Source: Nymphalis io (taxonomy: Eukaryota; Arthropoda; Insecta; Lepidoptera; Nymphalidae). Taken from it: a DNA stretch of 64,000 nucleotides. The notes below the pieces were generated by a model. It was not told the DNA's origin, did not search any database, and saw only the letters and a list, made by a program, of their open reading frames with translations. The position numbers and the translations under genes were made by a program. Location of the stretch: contig NC_065888.1 in assembly GCF_905147045.1 (NCBI RefSeq), forward strand, positions 9,615,001 through 9,679,000, written 5' to 3'. The number at the start of each line of letters is the position of its first letter. Position 1 is the stretch's first letter. Below, one piece after another: positions 24,117-35,659 of this stretch.

Positions 24117-27100
24117 TGATGCCATATGTTATTAAAATTAACAAATATTAATGTTGCTGACACATTTAAAAACATTTACAAAATAATAATATACTATATA
24201 TACATTTTTTTTTTTTATTACAATTTATGTATTTTGGAATAGATTGCTTTATTATCAGAACTGCGCCAAACTTAATTATCTACTAATTTTAAATATAAAT
24301 GAAAATTACTCGTCAATACATAATATTTCGATTGAATATTTCGATAGAACGATTGTTTCAAATAATAAACAATTTTATTCAATTGTTTTTTTTATAACAT
24401 GTTATGTCGGTTGAGTTTATTTACGAGGTGGCAAAAGCTTTGATGTAGCATTGGCTGCTGTCCACAACGAGACGAACGGCATGGCATCGACGTCCGACGT
24501 GAAACTACCTCTGTTACCAAACAAACGAGATTATTATAGGCCTACAAACACACTGCTTATTATGTCACAATAGATTTACAGACATCATTGAGATGATTTA
24601 CATCTAAGTACTGAATTAACATTTAGCTCATTTAAAACGGTTAACAAAGACATTCTCGACCAAACTTATAACTTGTTAATGAAATAAAATTGAAAAATTA
24701 AAGAAATGTCACATATTTGCAAAAATGTTTGCTTTTTACTATTCTAGATATAGTGACCTAAATATATAGTAGGATAAAAGTTCTTATGGTATAAACATAC
24801 GTTTAATGTAGATACTTAAACGGCAGAAGCAGAGAAGACCGCCCACGTTACACGATATGATCCTAGACTACGTAAGTGAGACGTAACCTAATAATGGCAA
24901 TGGCGCCAGTCTTACGGCCATTACAGATTATGGTTATAATAATTTAAAGTAACCACCCCGGTAATGTACGAGTATGTAATATTAGCGAAATTTTCGATTG
25001 CATTTATTGAATGGATTATTTTTTACACAAACAATATTGATATAAATTCAATTACAGTTGAACCTCTGTAAGTCGAACTTGAAAGGAGACGCCAAAAAAA
25101 TTAGGGCTTCGACTAACCGAATTTTGTCAAGAAATGTTCGACTTGTAGAAGTTAAGATTTATTCCAACTAATTTTGAGTTATCATTTTATAGAATTGGAT
25201 ATTGCATACAAATCTCTTTTTTCGAGTTATAGAGGGAAAATATGTACTGAAATTACTTTTACGGACTCTCTAATTATTTTGACTTATAAAGGTAGTCAGA
25301 TTTCGAGCAATGGAGGTTTTTGGGCTTGAAGGGAAGAGAATTCAACATTCAGGTTCGACTTAAAGAGGTGGAACTGTATTATGTATTAATACTCTTATAT
25401 TCTGATCCTAAAATTAGGTTACACGATATTTAATTACACAAAAAAAGGATAAGAAAAATATGAGTACCTTAGGCCGAAAATTGTATAATAAGGTATATTT
25501 ATTTGTCGTTTTCTTCATGATTCATTTTTGTTTAGTTTATCTTTTATCACTAAGTACTCTTTGACGTTAGATATACGATAACGATAAGATAGGATGACGA
25601 CAATGTGTTTTAAGATAGAGAATATGACAATTATAAAGTTAATGTTTAACAGATACAAAAATATCGGCCCTGCCTGGGGCCTCTTAATTATTAAGAATTT
25701 ATCACATTTATTCTAATAAAAGAGGCAATGACGTAATGTAAAAGGCAGATAATCCATAAAAATACTAATATGTAAATGAAATTAGTAAGAATATTATTAA
25801 GTACTTTCGATGTGTATGGTACTATGTGCTGAATAACTAATTTTTAATATGTGTGCTATTTACATATAATGACATAAATGATGGCTCTACTAGCCTATGT
25901 TATAGCTCTATGTTTGTTGTTGCTTTAGTTAAATAAGAAACAGAGGTATATCGCAATACGACATATGAATACAATTGATGTAAATGCGCTAAATTTAAAT
26001 ATTACTGATGTAATCTTTTTATTTATAAAAACAAATTGAATGACCAGTAACGGTAGCAAATGCTCAATGTCAAGTCAACGGATTGAGTATATTCTTTTTC
26101 TATATTTATATACTAGACCATATAATTTATTTCCAGATGGAACGTGTCAATATAGTGATTATTTGGTATTCTGAAATAAGCATCAAAACTACGGACTTGG
26201 CGTCTAAAAGATAGCTATAAAAGTTGAGATGTTACATAAAATAACGGGTTTCTGTCCCAAGATATTCTGGGTTACGTTTTGAAGAGCAAGCAATTAACAA
26301 TATTTTACAAAATATTGACTTAGTTAATATAAGTCAATCGTATATATTATAATTTTACGTGATAATACAATGATGTTTTCCAATTAACTTTGCTTTTACT
26401 TTTCACACGTACATATACCAAATATAAAAAAAAAATTACTATATTATAATTATTATTAGGTTATTTAAATTATATAGAGAAAATAATGTAGTGTATTTGA
26501 ATAAATGTTTAATTTTGAAATGTTGGTATCGAATACACCTATAATATAAATCGTTAATTCCAGTGGTACAGGATAAATCGGCCTGCCTTAGGAAAGCCTA
26601 GTAGTGCTTGTCCCTAAGTGGATATATAGCGGAATTAGTATAATATACATTATTATAAAGATAATTTATATACAATTGAAATATGTATAAATAGATACTA
26701 CTTACTAGTTAATATTTACGACAATAATCGTAATGTTAATCAATTAAAATAACTAAATAGTATATACTAATGAACTGTTAAAATTATCGCATCAAAATTA
26801 CTCAAATATAATAATATATATTTTAGGAAATGCAACCTTCTTCCAATTGAATTGATAATTTTATCAATTTATGAAAAAACTTAGTTTTAAAAGGTTTGTC
26901 GTCGTCAAATATTATAAATATAGTATGAATCAGATTATTCAGAAATATTGAAATAATTTTTGAAGTTGCAGTCAATAATAAACAAAGGATACTATAACAT
27001 TAACAACTTTACATACTATATACAATTATATGTTCGGCGACGGTAAACATTGGATTAATATACCTAGATACTGTATAAAATATATGAACATCATTATAAT

Positions 27101-27289
27101 GGAATATAAAAATGCTATATAGTTCATTATGATTCTTGAGTTATATTTTCGATTCGTATACGATTAGTTATTATTGTTACCTGTTTAATAATTCCTCAAA
27201 TTTTAGCGACAATGGAGCTGTTAAGTGGTTACATTTATTTATATAGACATTATGATAAAAATTACAAAATTACTTCAGTACAAACTTAC
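24117..27289. other. Putative yki intron 1, proximal part
   Basis: AT-rich DNA apart from the pogo-type MITE and a short GC-richer patch at 24440-24520. It directly follows the yki exon 1 donor on the minus strand. No exon completing the WW domain was found. A 9-bp hairpin with a 7-nt loop lies at 26314-26338. Confidence 0.5.
25055..25376. mobile_element. Pogo/Tigger-type MITE
   Basis: A 322-bp non-coding element. The left end CAGTTGAACCTCTGTAAGTC matches, inverted and with a few mismatches, the right end (CAGTTCCACCTCTTTAAGTC in reverse complement). TA flanks both ends (25053-25054 and 25377-25378), the target duplication of Tc1/mariner/pogo elements. The terminal motif resembles Tigger/pogo elements. 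No transposase remains. Confidence 0.8.
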
Positions 27290-27762
27290 TTGAGATAATA
27301 TATTTGTCCTTCTGGAGTGCGGGCTTGTTCCCAACCAGCTGGTAAAGGACCGAGATCATCTGGGATATGTGTTCCGACATCGTAAGACCTTTGCTTAGCA
27401 TGTTGGTGTGGTAGGGGTGGTTGTTGATTTTGTTGTCCTGCTGCGTATGTCTGTTGCAAGCTTGCGGGTGAAGAATGTGCTCGAGAATGAGAAACAGGAA
27501 CAGCACCAGTAGCCGACGACGATCCAAATGCAGAATCAGCCGAGTTTTCTCGTGAGTGAGAAACAGATGGCGACTTGGAACCGGTCGAAGGCGGGTTAAA
27601 GAACGACTTTGGAAGCTGTCGCATACGCAGAGGCACCTGTAGCGGTCGTTTAGAATCGGGTTTGAGCACTGTGTCGAATAATGACTGCAAGACAGAGTCA
27701 GAATCCTGGTCTACGCGGAGGACCAGGTTCGATTTCTGTTCACCGTCCGAGTTGAGAGCCAT
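27290..27762 (-). CDS. yki: Yorkie/YAP transcriptional co-activator, first coding exon (partial gene)
   Basis: This exon encodes the N-terminal 157 residues of Yorkie, the Hippo-pathway co-activator that enters the nucleus and binds TEAD/Scalloped. Residues 15-58 form the TEAD-binding region, including the hallmark run VPLRMRQLPKSFFNPP (43-58). Residues 92-97 (HSRAHS, followed by SPASLQ) match the Lats phosphorylation/14-3-3 site around human YAP Ser127; the target here is Ser97. A second HxRxxS motif lies at 69-74 (HSRENS). Residues 140-157 are the first half of WW domain 1 (LPAGWEQARTPEGQ, W144). The start ATG has an insect-like AAAC context. The exon ends in phase 2 at a GTAAGT donor directly after CTC-AA; a following C or T would give Leu-Asn, the usual continuation of the WW domain. 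No exon with the rest of the WW domain was found at lower coordinates, so the gene continues outside the window or in exons too small to recognise. Identity is seen from motifs; confidence is high. Confidence 0.95.
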
Positions 27763-28080
27763 GTTTGTGTCGGAACGAATAAATCTCGAAACCGACCTGG
27801 CCCACCGCTATGACACAACACTAGCACGCGACGGGTTGGCGCGACGCCACCCGACGTATTCGTAGTATGGCGCTCGTTGCGCGACTGACGCAGACGCATG
27901 CCCCGCCCGCACCTCCCGGCTCCCTGCCTGCCCACGCGCACCCGCGCAACACCCGCTACACCCGCGCCGACCGGTCTTCGAGAACGATGCCCCTCAACCC
28001 GCTTAGCTCACCTACCTCACCTACCTATCCTTCACTTGCATTTAAACCGTCACTAAAGCTCAATAAAAAATTAACTTGTT
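27763..28080 (-). promoter_or_regulatory. CpG-rich 5' UTR/promoter region of yki
   Basis: This stretch directly upstream of the yki start codon is far richer in GC and CpG than the surrounding DNA, which is usual for a 5' UTR plus promoter. It contains a GCATGCGT core (minus strand, about 27893-27900), also present upstream of the other two genes. The transcription start cannot be placed from sequence. An upstream ATG at 27899-27897 (minus) would open a frame overlapping the yki start if it is transcribed. Confidence 0.5.
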
Positions 28081-28317
28081 GAATAGTTTTCTAATTACTT
28101 TTATACAACCTGTATGTACTTACCTTACCTGTAATAATATAGTTTTAAGTTGTTACCTTACAACTTTATTATCTATTGATTAAACAAAAAGTAAATTAAT
28201 ATTTAATCTTAAAAATATTTGTGAATATTTTTTTTTTTTACTGAATGACAAATTATTGCCTTCAAAAATATTTTACGTTACAATAATAGGTACGAGCTAT
28301 GGGTACCTTTTATTAAC

Positions 28318-28385
28318 GTTAGCTAATTTCTCTTGAGATTGGCCGCCGTGGTCGAAATCGGTCGGGAGGAGGACATCATTATCAG
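28318..28385 (+). repeat. SINE family D remnant
   Basis: TAGCTAATTTCTCTTGAGAT followed by TGGCCGCCGTGGTCGAAATC is the 3' part of family D in the forward orientation; nothing else of the element is recognisable. Confidence 0.6.
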
Positions 28386-28497
28386 CAGGTTTATATAATT
28401 TCTATACGATCATATTATCATCATAGAACTATTGATTACATACTAAAAGTATAATTTTTTTTTTATGTTATTAAACTGATTTAATTGAAGGTTAAAA

Positions 28498-28745
28498 GCT
28501 GAGGATGACTATGGTTAGAACATCATTAGAACACCTTAACCGATGAATGCGGACTTAAACCTAGGCAAGCATCAATTAATAATAAATATAATATGTGCTT
28601 ATAACTGAAATCGCACTTCGTCACCACCACCACCACAACCACCACCGACATGTATTAGATGAAAATCTACAACATATGTACCTATAACAACACTAATCCG
28701 CATTGAAGTATCGTGTAGGATTTATCTCCCAACCTGACAGTAAGA
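28498..28745 (+). repeat. Highly decayed family B SINE containing a CAC microsatellite
   Basis: Order and spacing follow family B (GGTTAGAAC, CTTAACCGATGAATGCGG, AGGCAAGCATCA, TCCGCATTGAAG), but identity is low. A CAC/ACC trinucleotide run at 28621-28648 sits where the body reads ATCTCGTGCTTG in other copies. Confidence 0.55.
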
Positions 28746-28967
28746 ATTACTTTTGCCTAGCAATTTTGTATAGACTAAAAAATTGAAGCGGCATTGGCAT
28801 ATAGTGCATATGTGCACAGTCGATACTTCTTTTGTCATTTTGATTGAACCAGTTACCAGTACTCATTATTTCTTTTCCTCAATAGCTAGTTCAACCAGAA
28901 ATAAAACACTAGGAACTCTTGGCCCAGCATTTTCTAGTGATGCAATTGCGTATGAACCGCCACTCTT

Positions 28968-29005
28968 CTAAACTCTCCAGTTATAAAAAAAACTGGAGAG
29001 TTTAG
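28968..29005. repeat. Perfect 15-bp hairpin, 8-nt loop
   Basis: Arms CTAAACTCTCCAGTT (28968-28982) and its exact complement (28991-29005) flank an A-rich loop. It lies between the yki promoter and the zinc-finger gene. Confidence 0.95.
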
Positions 29006-30339
29006 TTGTTACTAATGTTAAACTGTTGCAAATAGGTACACAAGCAATGTTAGAAGATAGATACAATAAAACTAATACATAGAAATGAAAACCATACAAG
29101 AAAATAATTTATAGTAATAAAAAACAAGGGATTATTTTATTTTAGGCTGGTAATTTGAGGAATTTTATTTGCATGTAATTTTTTTTTCAGCCAGCTACCA
29201 AGCCATGTAACATAAAATATCTTTCAAAAGCCGACTTTTCAATTTCGTTTCATTTGTGATTTCTACTCCGAACATAATCGTATGAACCCCGCCCTGCGCA
29301 AACAGCAACGGGTCATATCGAAAAAAAAAACTTGTCGTATATTTGGAGCTAGTACTTATTGTTAAAATCATACATAAGATAATCCGTTGCCCAGCAGCTG
29401 CGCTGGACAAGAGGAACGAGGTATGAGAGGCCGACAAGCTTCAAAGCCTAAAACTAAAATAATATTATTATAATATACCAATTTATCAATTACAGTTACA
29501 TGTATGTCTATCACCGACAATTGTTTGCATTGTGCTTAAACTATAACCAACAAGAATATAAATATGAACAAAAATATGACAATCATAAACATACTTATAA
29601 ATAATAATTAATAGAGAATAATCTCTAATGTTGTTAAAATTATGAGATATAATTTTTTAGTCAAAGTTTTATTCGAAGAACTCCAGTATAAAAAAATAAT
29701 TTGGAATAAACTTATCATTTAATATATACATCACAGTAACCATTATTAAGATTCAAATAGGGTAGAAAACCTGAAATGTAGTTAAATTTTTTAGTTATAA
29801 AAATAAATAAAGATTAAGTGTTTCTATTAATAAAAATTACAAACTGAAATTTATCAATCAGCTCATTCTGTTTTTAAATGCACAGAAAAATATGTCTCTT
29901 TTTTCTATTCTCCAGATTTTACAATAATATTAGATATAAACTTTAGCTAGACTTCTCCTATTTTCAGACCTAAGACATATCTATCTACTTTAATTTACGC
30001 TGTGGTCACAGTTATTCCATCAGCTGGCGTCATATTCCGACCGTCAGTCATTCATTAAAATTTAAAACACAGATAAAAGACGTTTTTGAAAAGTTTATTT
30101 TAAATTCAGTTTTATTTTTTTCAATTATTATTTAGTTCACTTGTTTTACATTGATTCGATTCCTAAATCGAATGTTTGTTTTTCTTGAGCATTTCTAAAA
30201 TACAGTGTTCTTATAACTTATGTACCAAGATAACAAAAATTGCTATACATTTGGACTTGTGAGTGGTTTGAGTTTGCGCATTGTAGCAATATCAAAGCGT
30301 ATCTCTGAATATCAATAACAATGAAGTATACAGAGCTCA

Positions 30340-30502
30340 ACATCGCTATTTTAAAACGCGCATGCGTTATAAATGTATGGAATAAGGAAGCTAAAAAATC
30401 ATTACTAACCCAAGTTACTGGATGCCGAAGTAGCATTGTGAATAGACTTCCAAAATATCATCGCCAAACAAAATTAAAGAAGTATGATAATATCGTTTGA
30501 AT
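30340..30502 (+). promoter_or_regulatory. Probable promoter/5' UTR of the ZAD zinc-finger gene
   Basis: CGCGCATGCGT at 30357-30367 lies about 145 bp upstream of the start codon and is one base from the NRF1/Ewg consensus. The surrounding sequence is AT-rich and shows no other clear promoter element. The assignment rests on position and on the same core being present upstream of NAPRT and yki. Confidence 0.35.
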
Positions 30503-33500
30503 ATGGCCGAAACTTTTGAAAGGTGTTGTCGTCTTTGTGCAGAAGAGCAAGAAGTAACAATAATGATATTTAGTAAAGAAGCTGAGGCCATGCTTCTTCA
30601 AAATAAGCTGAATAAATATCTTTTGATTGAGGTAATATAACTTTCTTGATTGTTCTCATTATAGTTTCTTTATCTAATACAATTATTTTTAAAAAATTCT
30701 TGTTTAATATATTAATAATTTTAAGGTTGAAGAAGATGATAAACTTCCAAAAAATATTTGTGTTAAATGTTGTTCTAAGTTACAATCTGTGTGTGACTTT
30801 ATTGATACTGCACGAAAAGCACAAGATGTTTTACAAAATCAAAGTCTAATTTTGGAACAAACTGAGGATATTACAAAAACAATTAAAGCAAAAAATATTG
30901 AACCCGATTATGTAGATGACGTAAAATTTACTCCTATGGAAGTAAATGTTGATCCTATGATGGTATTACAAAACTCAGAAGATTCAGTTTTACCTGATAT
31001 TGAAGAAAATAATTCTGAATCAATTGAACAAGATGAAGGTGAAGATGTAACATATTTACATGGTGTGGATGGTGAAGATGTTACTATTAAACTGATCAAG
31101 AAGGGAGATAAATCCTGTGATGCGAATGATGATAAAAAAGATACTACGAAACCCTTTTTATGTATTACTTGTAACCGAGGGTTTTTTACTGAGTTAGCGT
31201 TGAAAAATCATTCATGGACCCACTTTAATGAAGATAGAGCTACAAAACCATATAAATGTAGTTCTTGTAGAGAACAATTCGATTACAAAAGTGAATTATT
31301 GGTACATCTAAAATTACATAGAACATCAGGCATGTGCTTAATATGTGGAAGAATGTAAGTTTTTATTGAATTTTAGCCAGAATATCAATGAAATTTTGTT
31401 TGTAGTACTGATAACTTTGTACAATAACTTTTGTAGTATAATATTTTTATTATTATTTAATTTTGTAGATTTAGGACTGACAAAAATTTAGCTGCCCACA
31501 TGGCAGCTCATTCATCATCCACTAGTAAATCATATGTTTGCAAAGTATGTGGTCGTTCATATAACACAAGCAGTAATTTAAAAACTCACAGTGTAACTCA
31601 CAGCACTGAAAGACCATACAAATGTCACTATTGCAAGAAAAGTTTTAAGCGAAATCAAGATTTAAAGGTATTTATTAATTTTCTCTATTTGATATTTTTA
31701 CAGAATTTTTATAATTAAGTGAAATTCATAACAATATGTTTAAAACTAAATATAGATAAAAAAGAAGTCACTGCTATGGTTTTTGTATTTATTTATCAAA
31801 ACTTCCCCTTTAATACTTATTCGAATTTATATTGCATGTCATATCAACCTTTTTGACCTTTACGGTTAATGTTCCACTAATTACTCTGTAAGTATGAATA
31901 ATCCTGTGTTTTGATTCAGGATTTTTTTAGACTATACCTTCATGTTAAACTCTTATAACCCCAGGCATCTAAGTGAAAAGATTTTATGACTTCAACAACT
32001 TTGCTAATATTAAGTTAAAGTATAACTAATATAAATGAGGATCTCCATCATGACTATGACTTAAACTCTTAATGAATAATGCATTATTCTTTAAACTGTT
32101 TCATTTCAAAATTTGGGTAATTTGGAATACCCAAATATTAATATAATACCAATTAATATAATAATAGGAATACCTGAATATTGTGAAAATGATTGGAACA
32201 ATAGAAAATTATTGTATATCCCGAAAATTAGCATGCCTTTTAGCATAGGCTTGCCACTTGCAACTTTCTCCATTGTGCTCTGTCTTCTGCAACTCAAATA
32301 TTTCAGTTATAGTCTGTTTCTGTTTTCTAGATTCTTCCCTTATTAAGTCATAGAGTTACTTGCTTACTCTGTTTCTTTTACATCAAAGCATGTGTCCTAT
32401 CCAGCCCTATTTTAAGTTCAGTACAAATCAATATATCTGTAACTTTGGTTTTTCTTCATATTTTTGAGGTTCTAGGAATTTTTATGCCCCAATTAGAGTT
32501 AGATTGACAGATCTGCACTTGTACTTTCGCATATGGACCATTGTGATTGTGATGGGTCATTAAAAAGAGCAGAAAAAATCAACATTTGTTTGCAAATACT
32601 TGCTTTTCTGTAACCACAGAGCTTTTTACCTCACATAAAAACATTTGATTACTTTTAACTATACCATACTATACATGCAAAGATAGATTGTCATTTTAAT
32701 TGGATTCCATTATTTATAAACCAGTTTATGTAAATTTGGCTCATTTCTCAAACTGATCAAGATCAATGTTAAGGTAATAAGTAATACTCCTGCATATGAG
32801 TATTTATTATATAAATTTAATAATACTAAATTTAGATGTCTTTTTTATTTTAATTTTTTTTTTTTCTTATATTTATTTTGATTGTAGTTATAATTTGAAT
32901 CAATGTGTGTTACTTAAGTAGAATCTACATTTTTGTTAGCAATATTTTTTGTGAGGGATGAAATAATAACAATTAGCTACAAGCTGAGCTGATTCCTTCT
33001 TACTATTACGCTATGAGTCAAATTTTAGTCTTATATAAGCTGTATTCTAATGTTTGTATGAGGTGATTTTAATAAATAAATTTATATTGATATATTTAAT
33101 GCCTTTTTTAAATAAAGTCAAAACATTGAAACAAAACTTTCATTGTTACAGTATTAGCATAATAATTATATTAATACACTTTAATTTTACAGTTTCACAT
33201 AAACCAACATACTGGTGCAAAACCATACAAATGTCCATTCTGTGATAAAAGCTTTGCAAGTTCTGGTAATTGCTACTCACATAAGAGTAGGATGCACCCT
33301 GGTCGAAGAGTTGAAGTAAAGAAAAGGCGAGCTACAATATCCCGTGAAAATCAGTCATTACAACCACGTCCTATTGCTTCAAAGTCTTCTCTTACCACAA
33401 TTAAGGCCTCTTTTAAATATCAGTGCACATTATGTGAACATAGTTTTCATAAAAGAGATAATTATACGGTAAGTAGTTAATAGTATTGTGACATATATAT

Positions 33501-33559
33501 ACATATATAGTAGACCTTACAGTTTCTATACTGAAAAAACTTAAGTGGTAAGATAATAG

Positions 33560-33597
<38 letters not shown>

Positions 33598-33971
33598 CTA
33601 TTATATATATATATATATATATAGATATATATATATATATATATATTCAATATTGAGTATTATTGTATGGATGAAACTCTTCAATTATATTAGAGGTTCT
33701 ATAGTCAAACTAAAAACCCTCGCAGTTTTACCATCTAACCACATGTTGAGCTCTTTTTTCTGGTCAAAATTTATGTTTTGGATGCTTGTGATAAACGTAT
33801 TTTTTATTACAGTACCACATGTACCAACATACAGGAGAAAAACCTTTTCAATGTTCATTCTGCAGTGAAAAATTTGTAACTAGAAAAGGCCTATTGCTTC
33901 ATCATGACAAAAGTCACCCTGGAAAAGATCGTCCATTAGCATTATTATCAAGAAATGCTTTACTTAAATGA
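30503..33971 (+). CDS. ZAD-C2H2 zinc-finger protein, five coding exons, complete (463 aa)
   Basis: Coding exons: 30503-30631, 30726-31354, 31469-31667, 33193-33468 and 33813-33971 (stop TGA). All introns are GT-AG and the phases close (0, 2, 0, 0), giving 1392 nt. The N-terminus is a ZAD domain, an insect-expanded zinc-binding dimerisation domain: Cys9-x2-Cys12 in exon 1 and Cys55-x2-Cys58 in exon 2. An acidic linker (about residues 100-165) follows. Then come eight C2H2 fingers from about residue 189 to 440; finger 3 (CLICGR / IFRTDKNLAAH) is split by intron 2, and other junctions also fall in or between fingers. TGEKPF- and TGAKPY-type linkers join some fingers. The protein is probably a nuclear DNA-binding regulator; its targets cannot be read from sequence. 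The family is large and I do not assign an orthologue. The ATG at 30503 is chosen because the ZAD starts eight residues later. Confidence 0.93.
33553..33648. repeat. AT microsatellite inside a perfect palindrome, zinc-finger gene intron 4
   Basis: A run of AT units flanked by ATAATAGT on the left (33553) and ACTATTAT on the right, so the first ~53 bp form a perfect palindrome. A second AT run with one GA interruption follows to 33648. Such sequences readily extrude cruciforms and are length-unstable. Confidence 0.9.
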
Positions 33972-34595
33972 AATAATTTTATTAAAATACACAATTTTAT
34001 GTGTTATCATGAATATGTGTCTTGATATCTAATAAGGTTAAATCTCTAAGTCTAGTAAGGTTATTGCTATAAGGATTAATCATATATTATTTTTTACTAT
34101 AAAGAAGGATTTGACTTAGATAAGACAAAGACATTGGGAAAAACAGTCCATAACTGTGTGTATTGTAACATACCATATGTTACAATTTCTGTATCATTGA
34201 CCCTATACTATATCTCTCTTGGTCTTAATATTTACTTTACTATACATTACAAAATGCAGTTGTGTCAAACAAGGATCTTAATTGAAAATGCATGATCATA
34301 TTATTTTTTCAGAATAACAATAGTACAAAATTAATAATCATAAGATATGAGTCAAAAATGAACTACACCCGTTACTTGACTTTGACTCTTTCAAGTGAGC
34401 ATTTACTATGTTATTAAATTCTCTTGTATGTAATCAGTACCTATACCAATCTAGGCAGACAATATTACACTACAATTAGGTACTATCTAGCTGATCTGAT
34501 CCAAGGGAAGGGAGAGTTATGTTGATAGTGTTTTTAGTTGTTTTAAAATTATTTTATTTACTAACAACTGAAGTGCATTACATTGTGTGATAATA

Positions 34596-35174
34596 TTAGG
34601 TCCTTATATATGAAATTTGCGTTTTGTCGTACAGACCACTTTGATCTGAAATATCTCCTCTTTGGTTAAGAATTCCAAATTCAAAATCGGGAAAGTAAAA
34701 AAACTTGAACGATGGGTACCTCATGAATTGAGTGAATCTAACTTGCAAACACGCGTCGACTGCTGTGTTACTTTGCTCAACCGACACAATAATGAAGGGA
34801 TTTTAAATCGAATCATTACTTGTGATGAAAAGTGGAACTGTACGATAATCGGAAGCGTTCTGCGTTTTTGTTCTGAAGGTCGAAATTTTCAGAACGAAAT
34901 CGTTGAATCCAAAAACGTACCGTGCTTTCTTTTGCGACACCAGCGTGACTCGTACTCGTAAATATACCGATATTTCATGTTTTCCATTGTGCGGTAATAA
35001 GCGACGCCAAAGAAAAAAATAATGAGGAAAAAACAAATGAATGACTGTTTTCAAAACTCAAATGTACCAGCTAAATGAATTTATAAATTTGAATTTGGAA
35101 TTCTTAACCAAAGAGGAGATATTTCAGATCAAAGTGGTCTGTACGACAAAACGCTAATTTCATATGTAAACTAA
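34596..35174 (+). mobile_element. Mariner element, internally deleted, with long terminal inverted repeats (copy 2)
   Basis: Terminal inverted repeats of about 90 bp (34596-34685 and 35082-35174) are nearly identical and flanked by TA. Internal sequence from 34685 encodes a piece of mariner transposase (LERWVPHELSESNLQTRVDC, then RIITCDEKW with the first catalytic Asp), after which the frame is lost. The catalytic C-terminus is missing, while copy 1 keeps only the C-terminus, so the two are complementary deletion derivatives of one family. Confidence 0.88.
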
Positions 35175-35659
35175 TATATATTTTTTAAACACCAATAACA
35201 ACATCTGACAGGAAAATTGAGAGACATTCAATAGGGAATTGACTTAAAATACTTCTTCTTTTCTTTTTCTGGAGAGTATTTTTCAAATACTTATAGAATA
35301 CAGTAAAAAAGTAAGTTTTTCTAAAAAACTTTTTTGCTTTAGTGTGAAAAACAAAATCAGAAAATAATTTATTAATATAGGGTTGTATAAGATTTTTTGC
35401 ATCCATATTTTACAAGAGAATATGTGCATTGAAAAAAGTTTCCGCCATTTTGAAATATAAATTCTACTATTGAAATACATGTGTGTTAATTAAATGCAAA
35501 AAATTGTGTGTGCAAATTAAATTAATATATCCTGTTTTAAAATAAACGACAACACGCTTTTTTATCAATTATGTAATCTTGTATTGAGAATGTATGTAAC
35601 ATAATTGAATTTTATTACACTTAGTATCTACTGACATCACTTATGTTTTCTTTTATATA

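Larger units (their letters stand above)
28386..30339. other. Intergenic DNA between yki and the zinc-finger gene
   Basis: Holds the decayed family B SINE and a perfect hairpin. An 80-codon minus frame at 29195-29437 has no recognisable family and is probably incidental. Confidence 0.45.

Noticed and set aside
27867..28082. Pro-rich frame in the yki promoter
   Set aside because: It lies on the strand opposite to yki within the CpG-rich 5' region and has only composition-driven residues.
32106..32346. Overlapping opposite-strand frames in zinc-finger gene intron 3
   Set aside because: AT-rich, Ile/Leu-rich translations without any domain; intronic noise.
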